Positions 1-9,338 of a DNA stretch of 64,000 bases are shown in pieces. The position numbers and the translations under genes were made by a program. Location: positions 2,108,001 through 2,172,000 of the forward strand of contig NZ_CP043929.1 in assembly GCF_008632455.1 (NCBI RefSeq), written 5' to 3'. Source of the DNA: Methylomonas rhizoryzae. GTDB lineage: Bacteria; Pseudomonadota; Gammaproteobacteria; Methylococcales; Methylomonadaceae. Position 1 is the stretch's first letter. Every line of letters begins with the position of its first letter. The notes below the pieces were generated by a model. It searched no databases. It was not told the DNA's origin and worked only from the letters and a program-made list of their open reading frames with translations.

Positions 1-1
1 C

Positions 2-1915
2 AGCCTGACCTCGGCCGAACGCCGACAAATCCTGCATGATTGGAACGCCACAGAAGTTGCCTACTCGCAAGAGCGCTGCATCCACCAGCTATTTGAAGCG
101 CAAGTCGAGAAAACTCCGGACGCCATCGCGCTGAGCTTCGAAGGCGAGAGCCTGAGCTACGCCGAACTGAACGCCCAAGCCAACCAACTGGCGCACTACC
201 TGATCGAACGGGGCGTAGGCCCGGACGTGTTGGTCGGCATTTGCCTGGAGCGCTCGTTGGCGATGGTCGTCGGCCTGCTGGGCATCCTGAAGGCCGGCGG
301 GGCGTATGTGCCGCTCGACCCCAACTATCCGGCCGAAAGGTTAGCCTTCATGCTGGCCGACATCGCACCGGTCGTGATCTTGACCCAAGCGAAATTTGCC
401 GAATTGGATTTTGCCGGGGCTCCAGTGCTCAGTCTGGATAGCGATTGGACGCAGGTCGCGGCGTATTCCGCCGGCAATCCCCGTCCCAACCTTCAACCGA
501 GCAACCTGGCCTATTGTATCTATACCTCCGGCTCTACCGGCCAACCTAAAGGCGCCGGCGTGCCGCATCAAGGCATTTTGAATCGATTGCAATGGATGCA
601 GGCCGAATACGGTCTGGACAGCAAGGATGCAGTCCTGCAAAAAACCCCGTACAGTTTCGATGTGTCGGTCTGGGAATTCTTTTGGCCGTTGATGACCGGC
701 GCCCGATTGGTCGTGGCACCGCCCGAGTTGCATAAAGACAGTCAAGGCTTGATCGAATTGATTCGCCGCGAACGTATTACCACGGTCCACTTCGTACCGT
801 CGATGTTGCAAGTCTTCGTCGACACGCCGGGCGCCGAACGCTGCACCGGCCTGAAACGGGTGGTGTGCAGCGGCGAAGCACTGCCGGCCGATCTGGTACA
901 GCGCTTCCAACAAAAACTGCCGGCCGGGTTGCACAATCTGTACGGCCCAACCGAAGCCTCGGTCGACGTCAGCTACTGGGCTTGTCCGCAAGATTGCCGG
1001 GAAACCGCGATTCCCATCGGCAAACCGATTAGCAATCTCCGTCTGTACATTCTCGATCGAAGTCTGAACCCGGTGCCGATTACTACCCCCGGCGAACTGC
1101 ACATCGCCGGTATTGGCCTAGGCCGGGGCTACCTAAACCGTCCCGATTTAACGGCGGAAAAATTCATTCCGGATCCGTTCGGCCCGGCAGGCAGCCGCCT
1201 ATACAAAACCGGCGACCTGACGCGCTACCGCCCGGACGGCAACATCGATTATTTGGGCCGTATCGACCACCAAGTCAAGATCCGAGGTTTCAGGATCGAA
1301 CTGGGCGAAATCGAAGCCCAATTGCTTAAGCAGCCGGAGATCAAGGACGCGGTCGTCATTGCCAGGGAAGATCACCCCGGCGACAAGCGTTTGGTGGCGT
1401 ATTTGACCTCGAACGATGACAGTGCGTTGTCCATTGGCGACCTTCGCGCCATTTTGGCCGAAGCCTTACCCGATTATATGCTGCCTAGCGCCTTTGTCAT
1501 TTTGCCTTTGATGCCTTTATCCGCCAATGGCAAGTTGGCACGCGGCGCTTTACCTGCCCCTGATAGGGAGGCTGTGATCAGCCATCGCTACGAAGAGCCG
1601 CAAGGAACAAAAGAAATCGCGTTGTCTTGTATCTGGAAGGATCTGTTGGAACTGGAGCGCGTTGGCCGCAACGATCATTTTTTCGAATTGGGAGGTCATT
1701 CGCTGATGGTGCTGACACTGGTCGAACGATTACGTCGGCTAGGCTGGCTGCTGGAGCCGCGGGCGGTTTTTGCCTATCCGACATTGTCTGTTTTGGCGGA
1801 AACGATAGTCGATTACCAAGACAATAGTCCGGCTTTTGATATGCCGCCCAATTTGATACCCGAGCATTTCGGGCAGTCGTTAAACCTAGCGTATTTTGAG
1901 GAGTTTCGGGTATGA
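2..1915 (+). CDS. Non-ribosomal peptide synthetase, 3' part (A-T module, serine code), truncated by window edge
   Basis: The frame is open from the left edge, so the gene begins outside the window. The first ~35 residues look like the C-to-A linker, so a condensation domain probably precedes. An adenylation domain follows with the A3 loop (YTSGSTGQPKG), YGPTE, the TGD motif and RGFRIELGEIE. A carrier domain closes it (FFELGGHS, phosphopantetheine Ser codon near 1700). Aligned by eye to GrsA/EntF, the specificity residues read D-V-W-H-V-S-L-V-D, close to the serine code of EntF; this is a prediction. There is no epimerase or thioesterase after the carrier domain. The short C-terminal tail probably docks to the next protein. 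The stop overlaps the next start as ATGA, implying translational coupling. The A3 loop has Ala-Gly after KG where Val-Met or Val-Gly is usual. Confidence 0.95.
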   Translation, partial: SLTSAERRQILHDWNATEVAYSQERCIHQLFEAQVEKTPDAIALSFEGESLSYAELNAQANQLAHYLIERGVGPDVLVGICLERSLAMVVGLLGILKAGGAYVPLDPNYPAERLAFMLADIAPVVILTQAKFAELDFAGAPVLSLDSDWTQVAAYSAGNPRPNLQPSNLAYCIYTSGSTGQPKGAGVPHQGILNRLQWMQAEYGLDSKDAVLQKTPYSFDVSVWEFFWPLMTGARLVVAPPELHKDSQGLIELIRRERITTVHFVPSMLQVFVDTPGAERCTGLKRVVCSGEALPADLVQRFQQKLPAGLHNLYGPTEASVDVSYWACPQDCRETAIPIGKPISNLRLYILDRSLNPVPITTPGELHIAGIGLGRGYLNRPDLTAEKFIPDPFGPAGSRLYKTGDLTRYRPDGNIDYLGRIDHQVKIRGFRIELGEIEAQLLKQPEIKDAVVIAREDHPGDKRLVAYLTSNDDSALSIGDLRAILAEALPDYMLPSAFVILPLMPLSANGKLARGALPAPDREAVISHRYEEPQGTKEIALSCIWKDLLELERVGRNDHFFELGGHSLMVLTLVERLRRLGWLLEPRAVFAYPTLSVLAETIVDYQDNSPAFDMPPNLIPEHFGQSLNLAYFEEFRV

Positions 1916-4900
1916 GCTTGCAGGAAGTTTTTGCAGAGATGCAGAAAAAAAATATCGTCGTCAGCGAGTTGGATGGCGAATTAGTCATTCGTGCACCGCA
2001 AGGCGCTGTCGATCAGGCATTAATGTCCACATTAAAAACGCATAAGCAGGATTTGTTGATTGCAATAAGAAACGGCGTTGTGATGGACAGGCATGCATCG
2101 GGAACGCCGAAAATAACCCCGGATATGCTGCCGTTACTCAGCTTCACCCAGGATGAGATCGATTTGATCGTGGCTAGCGTTGCGGAAGGGGTGGCCGGAA
2201 TTCAGGATATTTATCCTCTGGCGCCGTTGCAGGAAGGTATTTTGTTTCACCATTTGATGGAAACCAGGGGCGATCCGTACATCACTCGCTCCGTCATCGT
2301 GTTCGATAATCGCGCGCGTCTGCAAGGCTTCTTGGAGGCACTGCAGACGGTGATTGACCGACACGACATTTTACGCAGTTCGATACGCTGGAACGGTTTG
2401 TCGCAGCCAGTTCAGGTCGTGCATCGCCATGCCGTGCTGACCATTGAAGAATGGGCCCCTGAACCGAAAGAACGGATTTACCAATGCTTGATGGAACGCA
2501 CCGATCCTCGCCGGCTCAGGATGGATTTGCAGAAGGCTCCGCTGTTGGCTGGCTTTGCCATTAAGGATAGCCAATCGGATGAATACTGGTTTGCGATGCT
2601 CAACCATCACATGGTGGACGATAACTATACGCTTCAGCTTATTTTGTCGGAAATCCGCTTGATACTTGAAGGTCGGCCCGAGCAATTGCCAGCCATACAA
2701 CCCTACCGGAACTTCATCGCCCGTATGCGTGCGCTTTCTCAGGCGGATCATGAAAGCTATTTCCGGCGGCAGCTTGGTGACATCGACGAACCGACCGCGC
2801 CATTCGGGGTGCTGAATGTGCAAGGCAGCGGCGGACAAGTCGAAGAAGCTGTTCTATCGCTGGAAGCGGAATTGGCGCAACGCGCCCGCAACAGCGCCCG
2901 GCAACACGGCGTTACTCCGGCAAGCTTGTTCCATATGGCGTGGGCTTTGGTGTTGGGACAATGCAGCGGCCGTGATGACGTGGTATTCGGCACGGTATTG
3001 TCGGGCCGGTTGCAAGGCGGTGGCATAGGAGCGGACAGTGCGGTCGGCATGTTTATCAATACTTTGCCGATACGGGTTTCACTGACCGGCCGGACTGTGC
3101 GCGACATAATCGGCAGCATCTACGACAATTTGAACGAATTATTGATGCACGAGCATGCCACTCTTGCGCTGGCGCAGCGTTGTAGTGCTGTCCCGGCATC
3201 GTTACCCTTGTTCACCGCGCTACTCAATTACCGGCACTCCAGGATCGTTGCGGTATCCGATCAATCGGCGCTGCTGGAGTGGGAGGGGATGCGTGTGATT
3301 AGCAGCGAAGAGCGTACCAATTATCCGCTGACGCTGTCGGTTGACGATTTGGGGCAAGGTTTTAATCTTACCGTGCAATGCGTGAGCGGTATCGGTCCGG
3401 AACGTATCGGCATTTATGTTTGTACCGCCATCGACAGTTTGATAACGGCATTGGAACAGTGCCCCCAGCAAGCGGCGAATACTCTCTGCATTATGCCTGA
3501 GGGTGAACGACGGCGAATCTTGGATGATTTTAACGACACCGCTGCCGAATATTCCACCGAACAAGAGTTGCACGCGCTGTTCGAGGCGCAAGTGGGAAAA
3601 ACGCCGGACGCGGTTGCGCTGGTGTTTGCAGAGCAGGCTTTAAGTTACGCTGAACTTAACGCCAAAGCCAATCAGCTCGCTCATTATCTACGCTCCAAGG
3701 GCATAGGGCCGGATGTGCCGGTCGGCCTTTGCGTCGAACGGTCATTGGAGATGGTGGTCGGCATGCTGGGTATACTGAAGGCGGGTGGAGCTTATGTTCC
3801 GCTTGATCCCCACTATCCCAAAGAGCGCGTCGACTATATGTTGAAAGATGCGCGGATTGCCGTACTACTGACTCAACAGCATCTAGCGGCGGAATTAGCC
3901 TTCGGCATCAAGGATACGACTTATCTGGATGCCGATTGGCCCGCCATCCAACAATATTCCGTTGATAACCTTACGCAGTATGGCCACTCGCTGAATTTGG
4001 CTTACATGATCTATACCTCCGGTTCTACCGGACAACCCAAAGGCGTGATGGTCTCGCATTGTAACGCGCTGCAATCCACCGTTGCGCGGTTTACTACTTA
4101 TCGCGCACCTGTTACCTGTTATTTGTTGCTGTCCTCGTTTGCCTTCGACAGTTCTGTGGCAGGACTGTTCTGGACGCTGGGGCAGGGCGGTTGTTTATGC
4201 TTGCCGGAAGATGAGGTCGCCAAAGATCCGGTTGCATTGACTGAATTGATCACGCGGTATCGGGTGTCGCATTTGCTAGCCTTGCCGTCGTTTTATGGTT
4301 TGCTGGTGAAACAAGCCGGAATCCGCTTAGAAACCCTGAAAACGGCTATCGTTGCCGGAGAAGCGTGTGCAATCGACGTGGTTAACCGGCATTACGCAAT
4401 GTTGCCGAATGTACCGTTATATAACGAATACGGCCCGACCGAAGGTTCGGTTTGGAGCAGCGTATACCCTATCAGCCAGAACGATTTGGACCGGCCGGTA
4501 TCGATAGGCCGGCCGATCAGCAACGTTCGACTTTACATTCTGGATCGCTACGGTCATCCGGTTCCTATTGGAGTTCAAGGCGAACTTCATATCGGTGGCG
4601 CAGGTGTGGTGCGTGGTTATTGGCGGCGGCCTGAATTGACCGCGGAAAAATTTATCCCCGACCCGTTTCAAGCGGCTGGCGGCAGGCTCTACAAAACCGG
4701 CGATTTGGCGCGTTACCGGCTTGACGGCAACCTCGAATTTTTAGGGCGTGTCGATCATCAGGTGAAAATCCGTGGCTTTAGGATCGAATTGGGGGAGATC
4801 GAGGCCCGTCTGATGGCGCAGCCGGATGTAGAGGACGCTGTAGTTTTGGCTAGTGAACCTCAGCCCGGAAATAAGCAATTGACGGCTTACGTTGTCGGTA

Positions 4901-6546
4901 ATGCCTCTACAGAAAGGTTACGGGAAAATCTCAAATCCGCGTTACCCGATCATATGGTGCCGAACGCATTTGTGTGGCTGGAGCGGATGCCATTGACCGC
5001 AAACGGTAAGCTGAATCGTAACGCATTATTGTCGGCGGCAGCCAAAGACAAGGTGTCCGACATTCGGGCCGATACGCCTGTTTCGGAAACGGAAATTAAG
5101 CTGGCGGAAATTTGGTCCGGTTTATTGGGTGTCGAACAGATTGGCAGACATGACGATTTCTTCGATTTGGGCGGCCATTCCTTGCTTGCGATAGAACTGG
5201 TTTCAGCTATTCAAACAAATGTGGGTGTCGACGTTGCGCTGGTGGATTTGTTTGAATGCTCGACCCTGGTAGCCCAGGGCGAGTTAATCGACGGCAGTAG
5301 AAAAGACGATAAATTGCTCGATTTGGAGGCCGAAGCGAAACTAGATCCTGAAATTCGGCCAACCGCTTCGACAGCCGTCCCCGTAGTCGAGGCGCAAGCG
5401 ATGCTGTTAACCGGTGCGACCGGTTTTCTCGGTACATTTTTACTGGCTGAATTGTTGGAGCAAACACGGGCCAACATCTATTGTTTGATCAGGGCTGTCA
5501 ATGAAGGGGAAGCACAAGTCCGGTTGCAACGCCAGATCGGCCGTTATGCCCTGCAAGACCGAATCGATTGGAGCCGGGTTATTGCGGTGTGCGGCGATTT
5601 GGCGGAGCCTCGGCTCGGCTTGTCGGTATCTCGTTATGAAGAAATTGCCGGGCGGGTTGACGCTATTTATCACAACGGGGCGCAGGTCAACTTTGTCCAA
5701 CCTTACCAAGCGTTAAAGGCCGCCAACGTATTAGCGACTGAAGCAGTGCTGCGTCTGGCTTGTTACGGCAAAGCTAAAGCAGTTCATTATGTTTCAACCT
5801 TATCGGTGTTTAGCGAAACCTCTTTCAATAATCCGTATGGCCATGGGGAGCAGGACGAGCCGGCATCCGGTGCAGACTTGGCTAATGGTTACGCCCAGAG
5901 CAAATGGGTGGCGGAAAAGTTGGTGAGATTGGCTAAGGACAGAGGGATTCAGGTAACCGTGTATCGGCCGGCGACCGTTGCCGGCGATAGCCGTAGCGGT
6001 GTTTGGAATACCGAAGATTATTTGTGTCGCTTGATTAAAGGTTGCATTCAGATCGGTTACGCCCCCGCAGAGCACCTACGTATGGATATGGCTCCCGTCG
6101 ATTACATGAGCCGCGCCATGGTCGCATTGTCGTTGCAACCGAGTTCGGTTGGCGGTTGTTTTCATCTAAATCATCCTATCCCGCCTTATTCCGATGAACT
6201 GGTCAATGGGTTTAGCCGCTTGGGATACCGGCTGCATCGCATTCCTTATCGCGACTGGGTGAATAAGTTGCTTGAGATTGGCAAAACTCAGTCCAACGAT
6301 TTTGCTTTATTGCCGTTGCTGCCGATGTTTTCGGAGCAAAAGCAAGATGATGCATCGGCGTTGTTGGAAGAGGATGCGATTCGCTACGATTGTAGAGCAA
6401 CGCAAAGCACGTTATCCGAGTTAGGGATTGAGTGTGCTTCGCTAGATGACGAGCTACTAGGCCGTTATCACACATATTTTAGTCGGAATGGATTCATTAG
6501 GGAGCCTGACTATTACCATGGAAATTACTATAGCAATGGTTGCTGA
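1912..6546 (+). CDS. Terminal NRPS: TubC-type docking, C, A, T and thioester-reductase domains
   Basis: The product is 1544 aa. Residues 1-55 resemble a TubC N-terminal docking domain. A condensation domain follows, with a YPLAPLQEG start typical of DCL or dual C domains and the active-site variant HHMVDDN at 232-238 (Asn replaces the usual Gly). The adenylation domain has its A3 motif at ~701. Its specificity residues read by eye D-S-A-L-I-A-E-V-W; I do not assign a substrate. The carrier Ser is at ~1090. A NAD(P)H-dependent reductase closes the protein (GATGFLG at 1168; Y1327/K1331 as YAQSK). Reductase-terminated NRPSs release the peptide as an aldehyde or, after a second reduction, an alcohol, in place of acid or lactone release by a thioesterase. 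It overlaps the upstream NRPS by 4 nt and ends the assembly line. Reductive release makes a C-terminal aldehyde or alcohol the expected product; this is inferred from the domain. Confidence 0.95.
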   Translation: MSLQEVFAEMQKKNIVVSELDGELVIRAPQGAVDQALMSTLKTHKQDLLIAIRNGVVMDRHASGTPKITPDMLPLLSFTQDEIDLIVASVAEGVAGIQDIYPLAPLQEGILFHHLMETRGDPYITRSVIVFDNRARLQGFLEALQTVIDRHDILRSSIRWNGLSQPVQVVHRHAVLTIEEWAPEPKERIYQCLMERTDPRRLRMDLQKAPLLAGFAIKDSQSDEYWFAMLNHHMVDDNYTLQLILSEIRLILEGRPEQLPAIQPYRNFIARMRALSQADHESYFRRQLGDIDEPTAPFGVLNVQGSGGQVEEAVLSLEAELAQRARNSARQHGVTPASLFHMAWALVLGQCSGRDDVVFGTVLSGRLQGGGIGADSAVGMFINTLPIRVSLTGRTVRDIIGSIYDNLNELLMHEHATLALAQRCSAVPASLPLFTALLNYRHSRIVAVSDQSALLEWEGMRVISSEERTNYPLTLSVDDLGQGFNLTVQCVSGIGPERIGIYVCTAIDSLITALEQCPQQAANTLCIMPEGERRRILDDFNDTAAEYSTEQELHALFEAQVGKTPDAVALVFAEQALSYAELNAKANQLAHYLRSKGIGPDVPVGLCVERSLEMVVGMLGILKAGGAYVPLDPHYPKERVDYMLKDARIAVLLTQQHLAAELAFGIKDTTYLDADWPAIQQYSVDNLTQYGHSLNLAYMIYTSGSTGQPKGVMVSHCNALQSTVARFTTYRAPVTCYLLLSSFAFDSSVAGLFWTLGQGGCLCLPEDEVAKDPVALTELITRYRVSHLLALPSFYGLLVKQAGIRLETLKTAIVAGEACAIDVVNRHYAMLPNVPLYNEYGPTEGSVWSSVYPISQNDLDRPVSIGRPISNVRLYILDRYGHPVPIGVQGELHIGGAGVVRGYWRRPELTAEKFIPDPFQAAGGRLYKTGDLARYRLDGNLEFLGRVDHQVKIRGFRIELGEIEARLMAQPDVEDAVVLASEPQPGNKQLTAYVVGNASTERLRENLKSALPDHMVPNAFVWLERMPLTANGKLNRNALLSAAAKDKVSDIRADTPVSETEIKLAEIWSGLLGVEQIGRHDDFFDLGGHSLLAIELVSAIQTNVGVDVALVDLFECSTLVAQGELIDGSRKDDKLLDLEAEAKLDPEIRPTASTAVPVVEAQAMLLTGATGFLGTFLLAELLEQTRANIYCLIRAVNEGEAQVRLQRQIGRYALQDRIDWSRVIAVCGDLAEPRLGLSVSRYEEIAGRVDAIYHNGAQVNFVQPYQALKAANVLATEAVLRLACYGKAKAVHYVSTLSVFSETSFNNPYGHGEQDEPASGADLANGYAQSKWVAEKLVRLAKDRGIQVTVYRPATVAGDSRSGVWNTEDYLCRLIKGCIQIGYAPAEHLRMDMAPVDYMSRAMVALSLQPSSVGGCFHLNHPIPPYSDELVNGFSRLGYRLHRIPYRDWVNKLLEIGKTQSNDFALLPLLPMFSEQKQDDASALLEEDAIRYDCRATQSTLSELGIECASLDDELLGRYHTYFSRNGFIREPDYYHGNYYSNGC

Positions 6547-6709
6547 ATATGATTTGATCAAAACGATATGTATAGGTGGGGTAAAGTTTGCAGTAGCGCG
6601 TCTACCTTATTGTAAATGTAAAGCTTGTACTGACAACAACATACTGTAATTATTGATTTCGATTTTTAAAATTATTTTCAAACAGGACATATTTAAGGAA
6701 AACCACCGA

Positions 6710-9283
6710 ATGGTTCACAATAAAAAAAATAACTTTTCGCCTAATAAAATTGTAATTAATCCAATATATAATATTAAAAATCGCTTTATAAAAGGAATGA
6801 TTGTGTTAACGTTTCTTTATACTGATCCGGCGTCATCTGAACAAGTTGCAGGCGTAAAAATACAATTCGACATGCCTTCAAGCGATTTGGCATCCGCATT
6901 GAATAGTTTCGCAGAAAAAACTAGTATTGAGTTAATATATCCGGCTTACATTGTGCTAGATGAAAAATCTAAACCTGTTAAAGGGTATTATAGTATACAA
7001 GATGGTCTTAAGGAGTTGTTGCGGGGAACGGGGGTGGTTTATCGTTTGACGGGAGATAACAGTATTACTTTAGCTAAGGAAACTGTTTCCGAGCCTCAGT
7101 CGAGTAAAACGATGGAGGTAATCACCGTGACGGGTAAAGCTGTTCATGATGCTAGCAATCCTTACAACAAGGAGTATGCCGTATCCCATGCTAGTGCGGC
7201 CACTAAAACCGATACGCCGATTATGGAAACGCCTGTTTCCATACAAGTGTTGCCGCGAGCCGTAATGGACGATCAAAAAAGTTCACGCGTCGCGGATGCG
7301 CTGGAAAACATCAGCGGGGTGCGTCCGCAGTCGTCTTTGGGGTCGGGAGACGGATTTATTGTCCGCGGCTTTCGCACGGGTAATATCTATCGTAATGGTG
7401 TTTTGAGTAACGAAGGGGGATTCGGCAGCTTCGACACGGGAAATCTGGAAAGTATCGAGGTACTTAAGGGACCGGCCCAACTCTACGGCCGGACTGAGCC
7501 GGGCGGGTTGATCAATATTAATACCAAGAAACCTTTGGATACACCCTATTACTCGCTTGAACAACGATTCGGATCGTACGATTTATACCGTACCCAGTGG
7601 GATGCAACCGGTCCCATCAACGCTGATAAAACCCTGCTTTATCGTTTTACAGGTGCTTATCAAGACAATAAATCATTTCGGGATTTCGTTACCTCCGATC
7701 GGGTTTTGGTTAATCCCAGCATTACTTGGAGGCCAACCGATGCACTGGATGTTACCGTCGATGTCGAAGGGACAAATAAGAATGCGATGGCTGATTTTGG
7801 GATTCCGGTCATCGGTAATCGTCCTGCGGCTATTCCTATTAGCCGCAATTTGGGAGACCCGAATACTCCTTTAAGTGAACAGTCCAGTGTAAAAATAGGT
7901 TCAGAAATAAATTATCGTTTTAACGATAACTGGGCAATACATAATCGTTTTTTAGCGAGTTTGGCCGATGGAAATACAACGCAAGTCACTCCCGCGCCGG
8001 CGTTCAATGATGCTGTCGCACTAAATCAAGTTACCGGAATGATGAGTCGGAATATATTCAGGCAAACTAGTAGTCGGGAAGTGTATTCCACTAATTTGGA
8101 TATCACGGGTAAATTCGACATCGGAGAAACAAAGCATGAAGTGTTAGGCGGCTTTGACTTTTATCGAGCATTCGATAAATACAACGTAGACGGAAGATGG
8201 AAGATTCCAGATCCGGCATTGGCAATCAATATTTATAACCCGTATCCTAGCTACGGCATTCCGCAAAGCACTTTCGACACTGCGCTGTCGACGTCCGATT
8301 ACTTTGCTGGCGTGATAGGTAATAATCATGCGGTCACGTACAACAGTTGGTATGGTGCATACTTCCAGGATCAAATCACCATTTGGGATCGGCTGCATAT
8401 CATGGGTGGCGGCCGCTACGATTGGGCTGAAACTGGTAGGGCCAACGCTTCCAATTTCGCAGATGCCGAACATCAGCTTGAAAATCTGGTCCGTGCCGAC
8501 GGAGCGCTCATCCGTAAAGACGAAGGATTTAGTCCTCGTGTCGGCATTCTCTATCAACCCTGGCAACAGCTGAGCGTTTACGGCAACTGGACAACCTCGT
8601 TTGGCGCCAACAATGCCAACTCTGCCGACGGAAGAACATTCGATCCGCAAACCAGCGAACAGTTTGAAGCAGGCATCAAGACACAATTGTTCGATCAGCG
8701 GTTTCTAGCCACTCTCGCCTACTACCATCTGACTAAAGACAATATCTTGGTTAATGACCTGAGTACGTCGGATCCATTTGACAAAATAGCCAACCTGCAA
8801 CGCAGTCAGGGTATTGAGTTGGATATGACAGGACGTGTGACGGAGGCGTTGAGCCTGATCGGTAGCTATGCCTTTACCGATGCACGCGTTATTAAAGACT
8901 TCGGCGGAGACACGGCAGGTAACCGTCTTAGTAACGTACCCGAGCATTCGGGAAGTATGTGGCTCAGATATGATCTTAACGGTTATGGCGCCCTGAACGG
9001 TTTGAGTTTTGGCTTGGGCGGTGTTGCTGTCGGGCAACGTGAAGGCGACAACGCCAATTCCTTTCAGATGCCCGGTTATGTGCGGATGGATACTTTCGCC
9101 GCTTACAGATGGGACACTAAAAGTGCCCGTGTGACGACTCAACTTAGTGTCCGTAATTTGCTGGATAAACAATATTATGCGTCTACCGATCCTACCGACT
9201 CCGCTGCTAACGTCGCTCCCCGGCTTGGTGTTTATCCGGGAGAGCCGTTGACGGTCGTGGGGTCCCTTCGGGTAGAGTTTTAG
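6710..9283 (+). CDS. TonB-dependent siderophore receptor with STN signalling domain (FecA/FpvA type)
   Basis: Outer-membrane receptor for a ferric siderophore. The frame can be extended to a TTG at 6653. ATG 6710 is preferred because AAGGAA lies at 6695-6700 with 9-nt spacing and a hydrophobic export segment (IVLTFLY) follows. After the signal comes an STN domain (about residues 45-125), the module that signals to a FecR-type anti-sigma factor. Then come a TonB box-like stretch (MEVITVTG), a plug and a 22-strand-type barrel ending in Phe, as expected for Bam insertion. It sits 163 nt after the reductase-terminated NRPS, so the likely ligand is the product of that assembly line. Its signalling partners are probably the FecR (22107) and ECF sigma factor (16836) further along, although they are not adjacent. 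The first ~130 nt are strikingly AT-rich. Confidence 0.93.
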   Translation: MVHNKKNNFSPNKIVINPIYNIKNRFIKGMIVLTFLYTDPASSEQVAGVKIQFDMPSSDLASALNSFAEKTSIELIYPAYIVLDEKSKPVKGYYSIQDGLKELLRGTGVVYRLTGDNSITLAKETVSEPQSSKTMEVITVTGKAVHDASNPYNKEYAVSHASAATKTDTPIMETPVSIQVLPRAVMDDQKSSRVADALENISGVRPQSSLGSGDGFIVRGFRTGNIYRNGVLSNEGGFGSFDTGNLESIEVLKGPAQLYGRTEPGGLININTKKPLDTPYYSLEQRFGSYDLYRTQWDATGPINADKTLLYRFTGAYQDNKSFRDFVTSDRVLVNPSITWRPTDALDVTVDVEGTNKNAMADFGIPVIGNRPAAIPISRNLGDPNTPLSEQSSVKIGSEINYRFNDNWAIHNRFLASLADGNTTQVTPAPAFNDAVALNQVTGMMSRNIFRQTSSREVYSTNLDITGKFDIGETKHEVLGGFDFYRAFDKYNVDGRWKIPDPALAINIYNPYPSYGIPQSTFDTALSTSDYFAGVIGNNHAVTYNSWYGAYFQDQITIWDRLHIMGGGRYDWAETGRANASNFADAEHQLENLVRADGALIRKDEGFSPRVGILYQPWQQLSVYGNWTTSFGANNANSADGRTFDPQTSEQFEAGIKTQLFDQRFLATLAYYHLTKDNILVNDLSTSDPFDKIANLQRSQGIELDMTGRVTEALSLIGSYAFTDARVIKDFGGDTAGNRLSNVPEHSGSMWLRYDLNGYGALNGLSFGLGGVAVGQREGDNANSFQMPGYVRMDTFAAYRWDTKSARVTTQLSVRNLLDKQYYASTDPTDSAANVAPRLGVYPGEPLTVVGSLRVEF

Positions 9284-9338
9284 TAACAACGATGGTGAAA
9301 AGCGGTCAATCTGTTTGTTGTAGTCGGAGAAAGCTGGC

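Noticed and set aside
341..1102. 253-aa minus-strand ORF across the first NRPS gene
   Set aside because: It is an antisense shadow of the adenylation domain with no domain of its own; the plus frame has all NRPS motifs.
6547..6709. PvdS-type promoter (TAAAT-N16-CGT) before the STN receptor
   Set aside because: A TAAAT occurs near 6613 but the CGT partner is not at the expected spacing.
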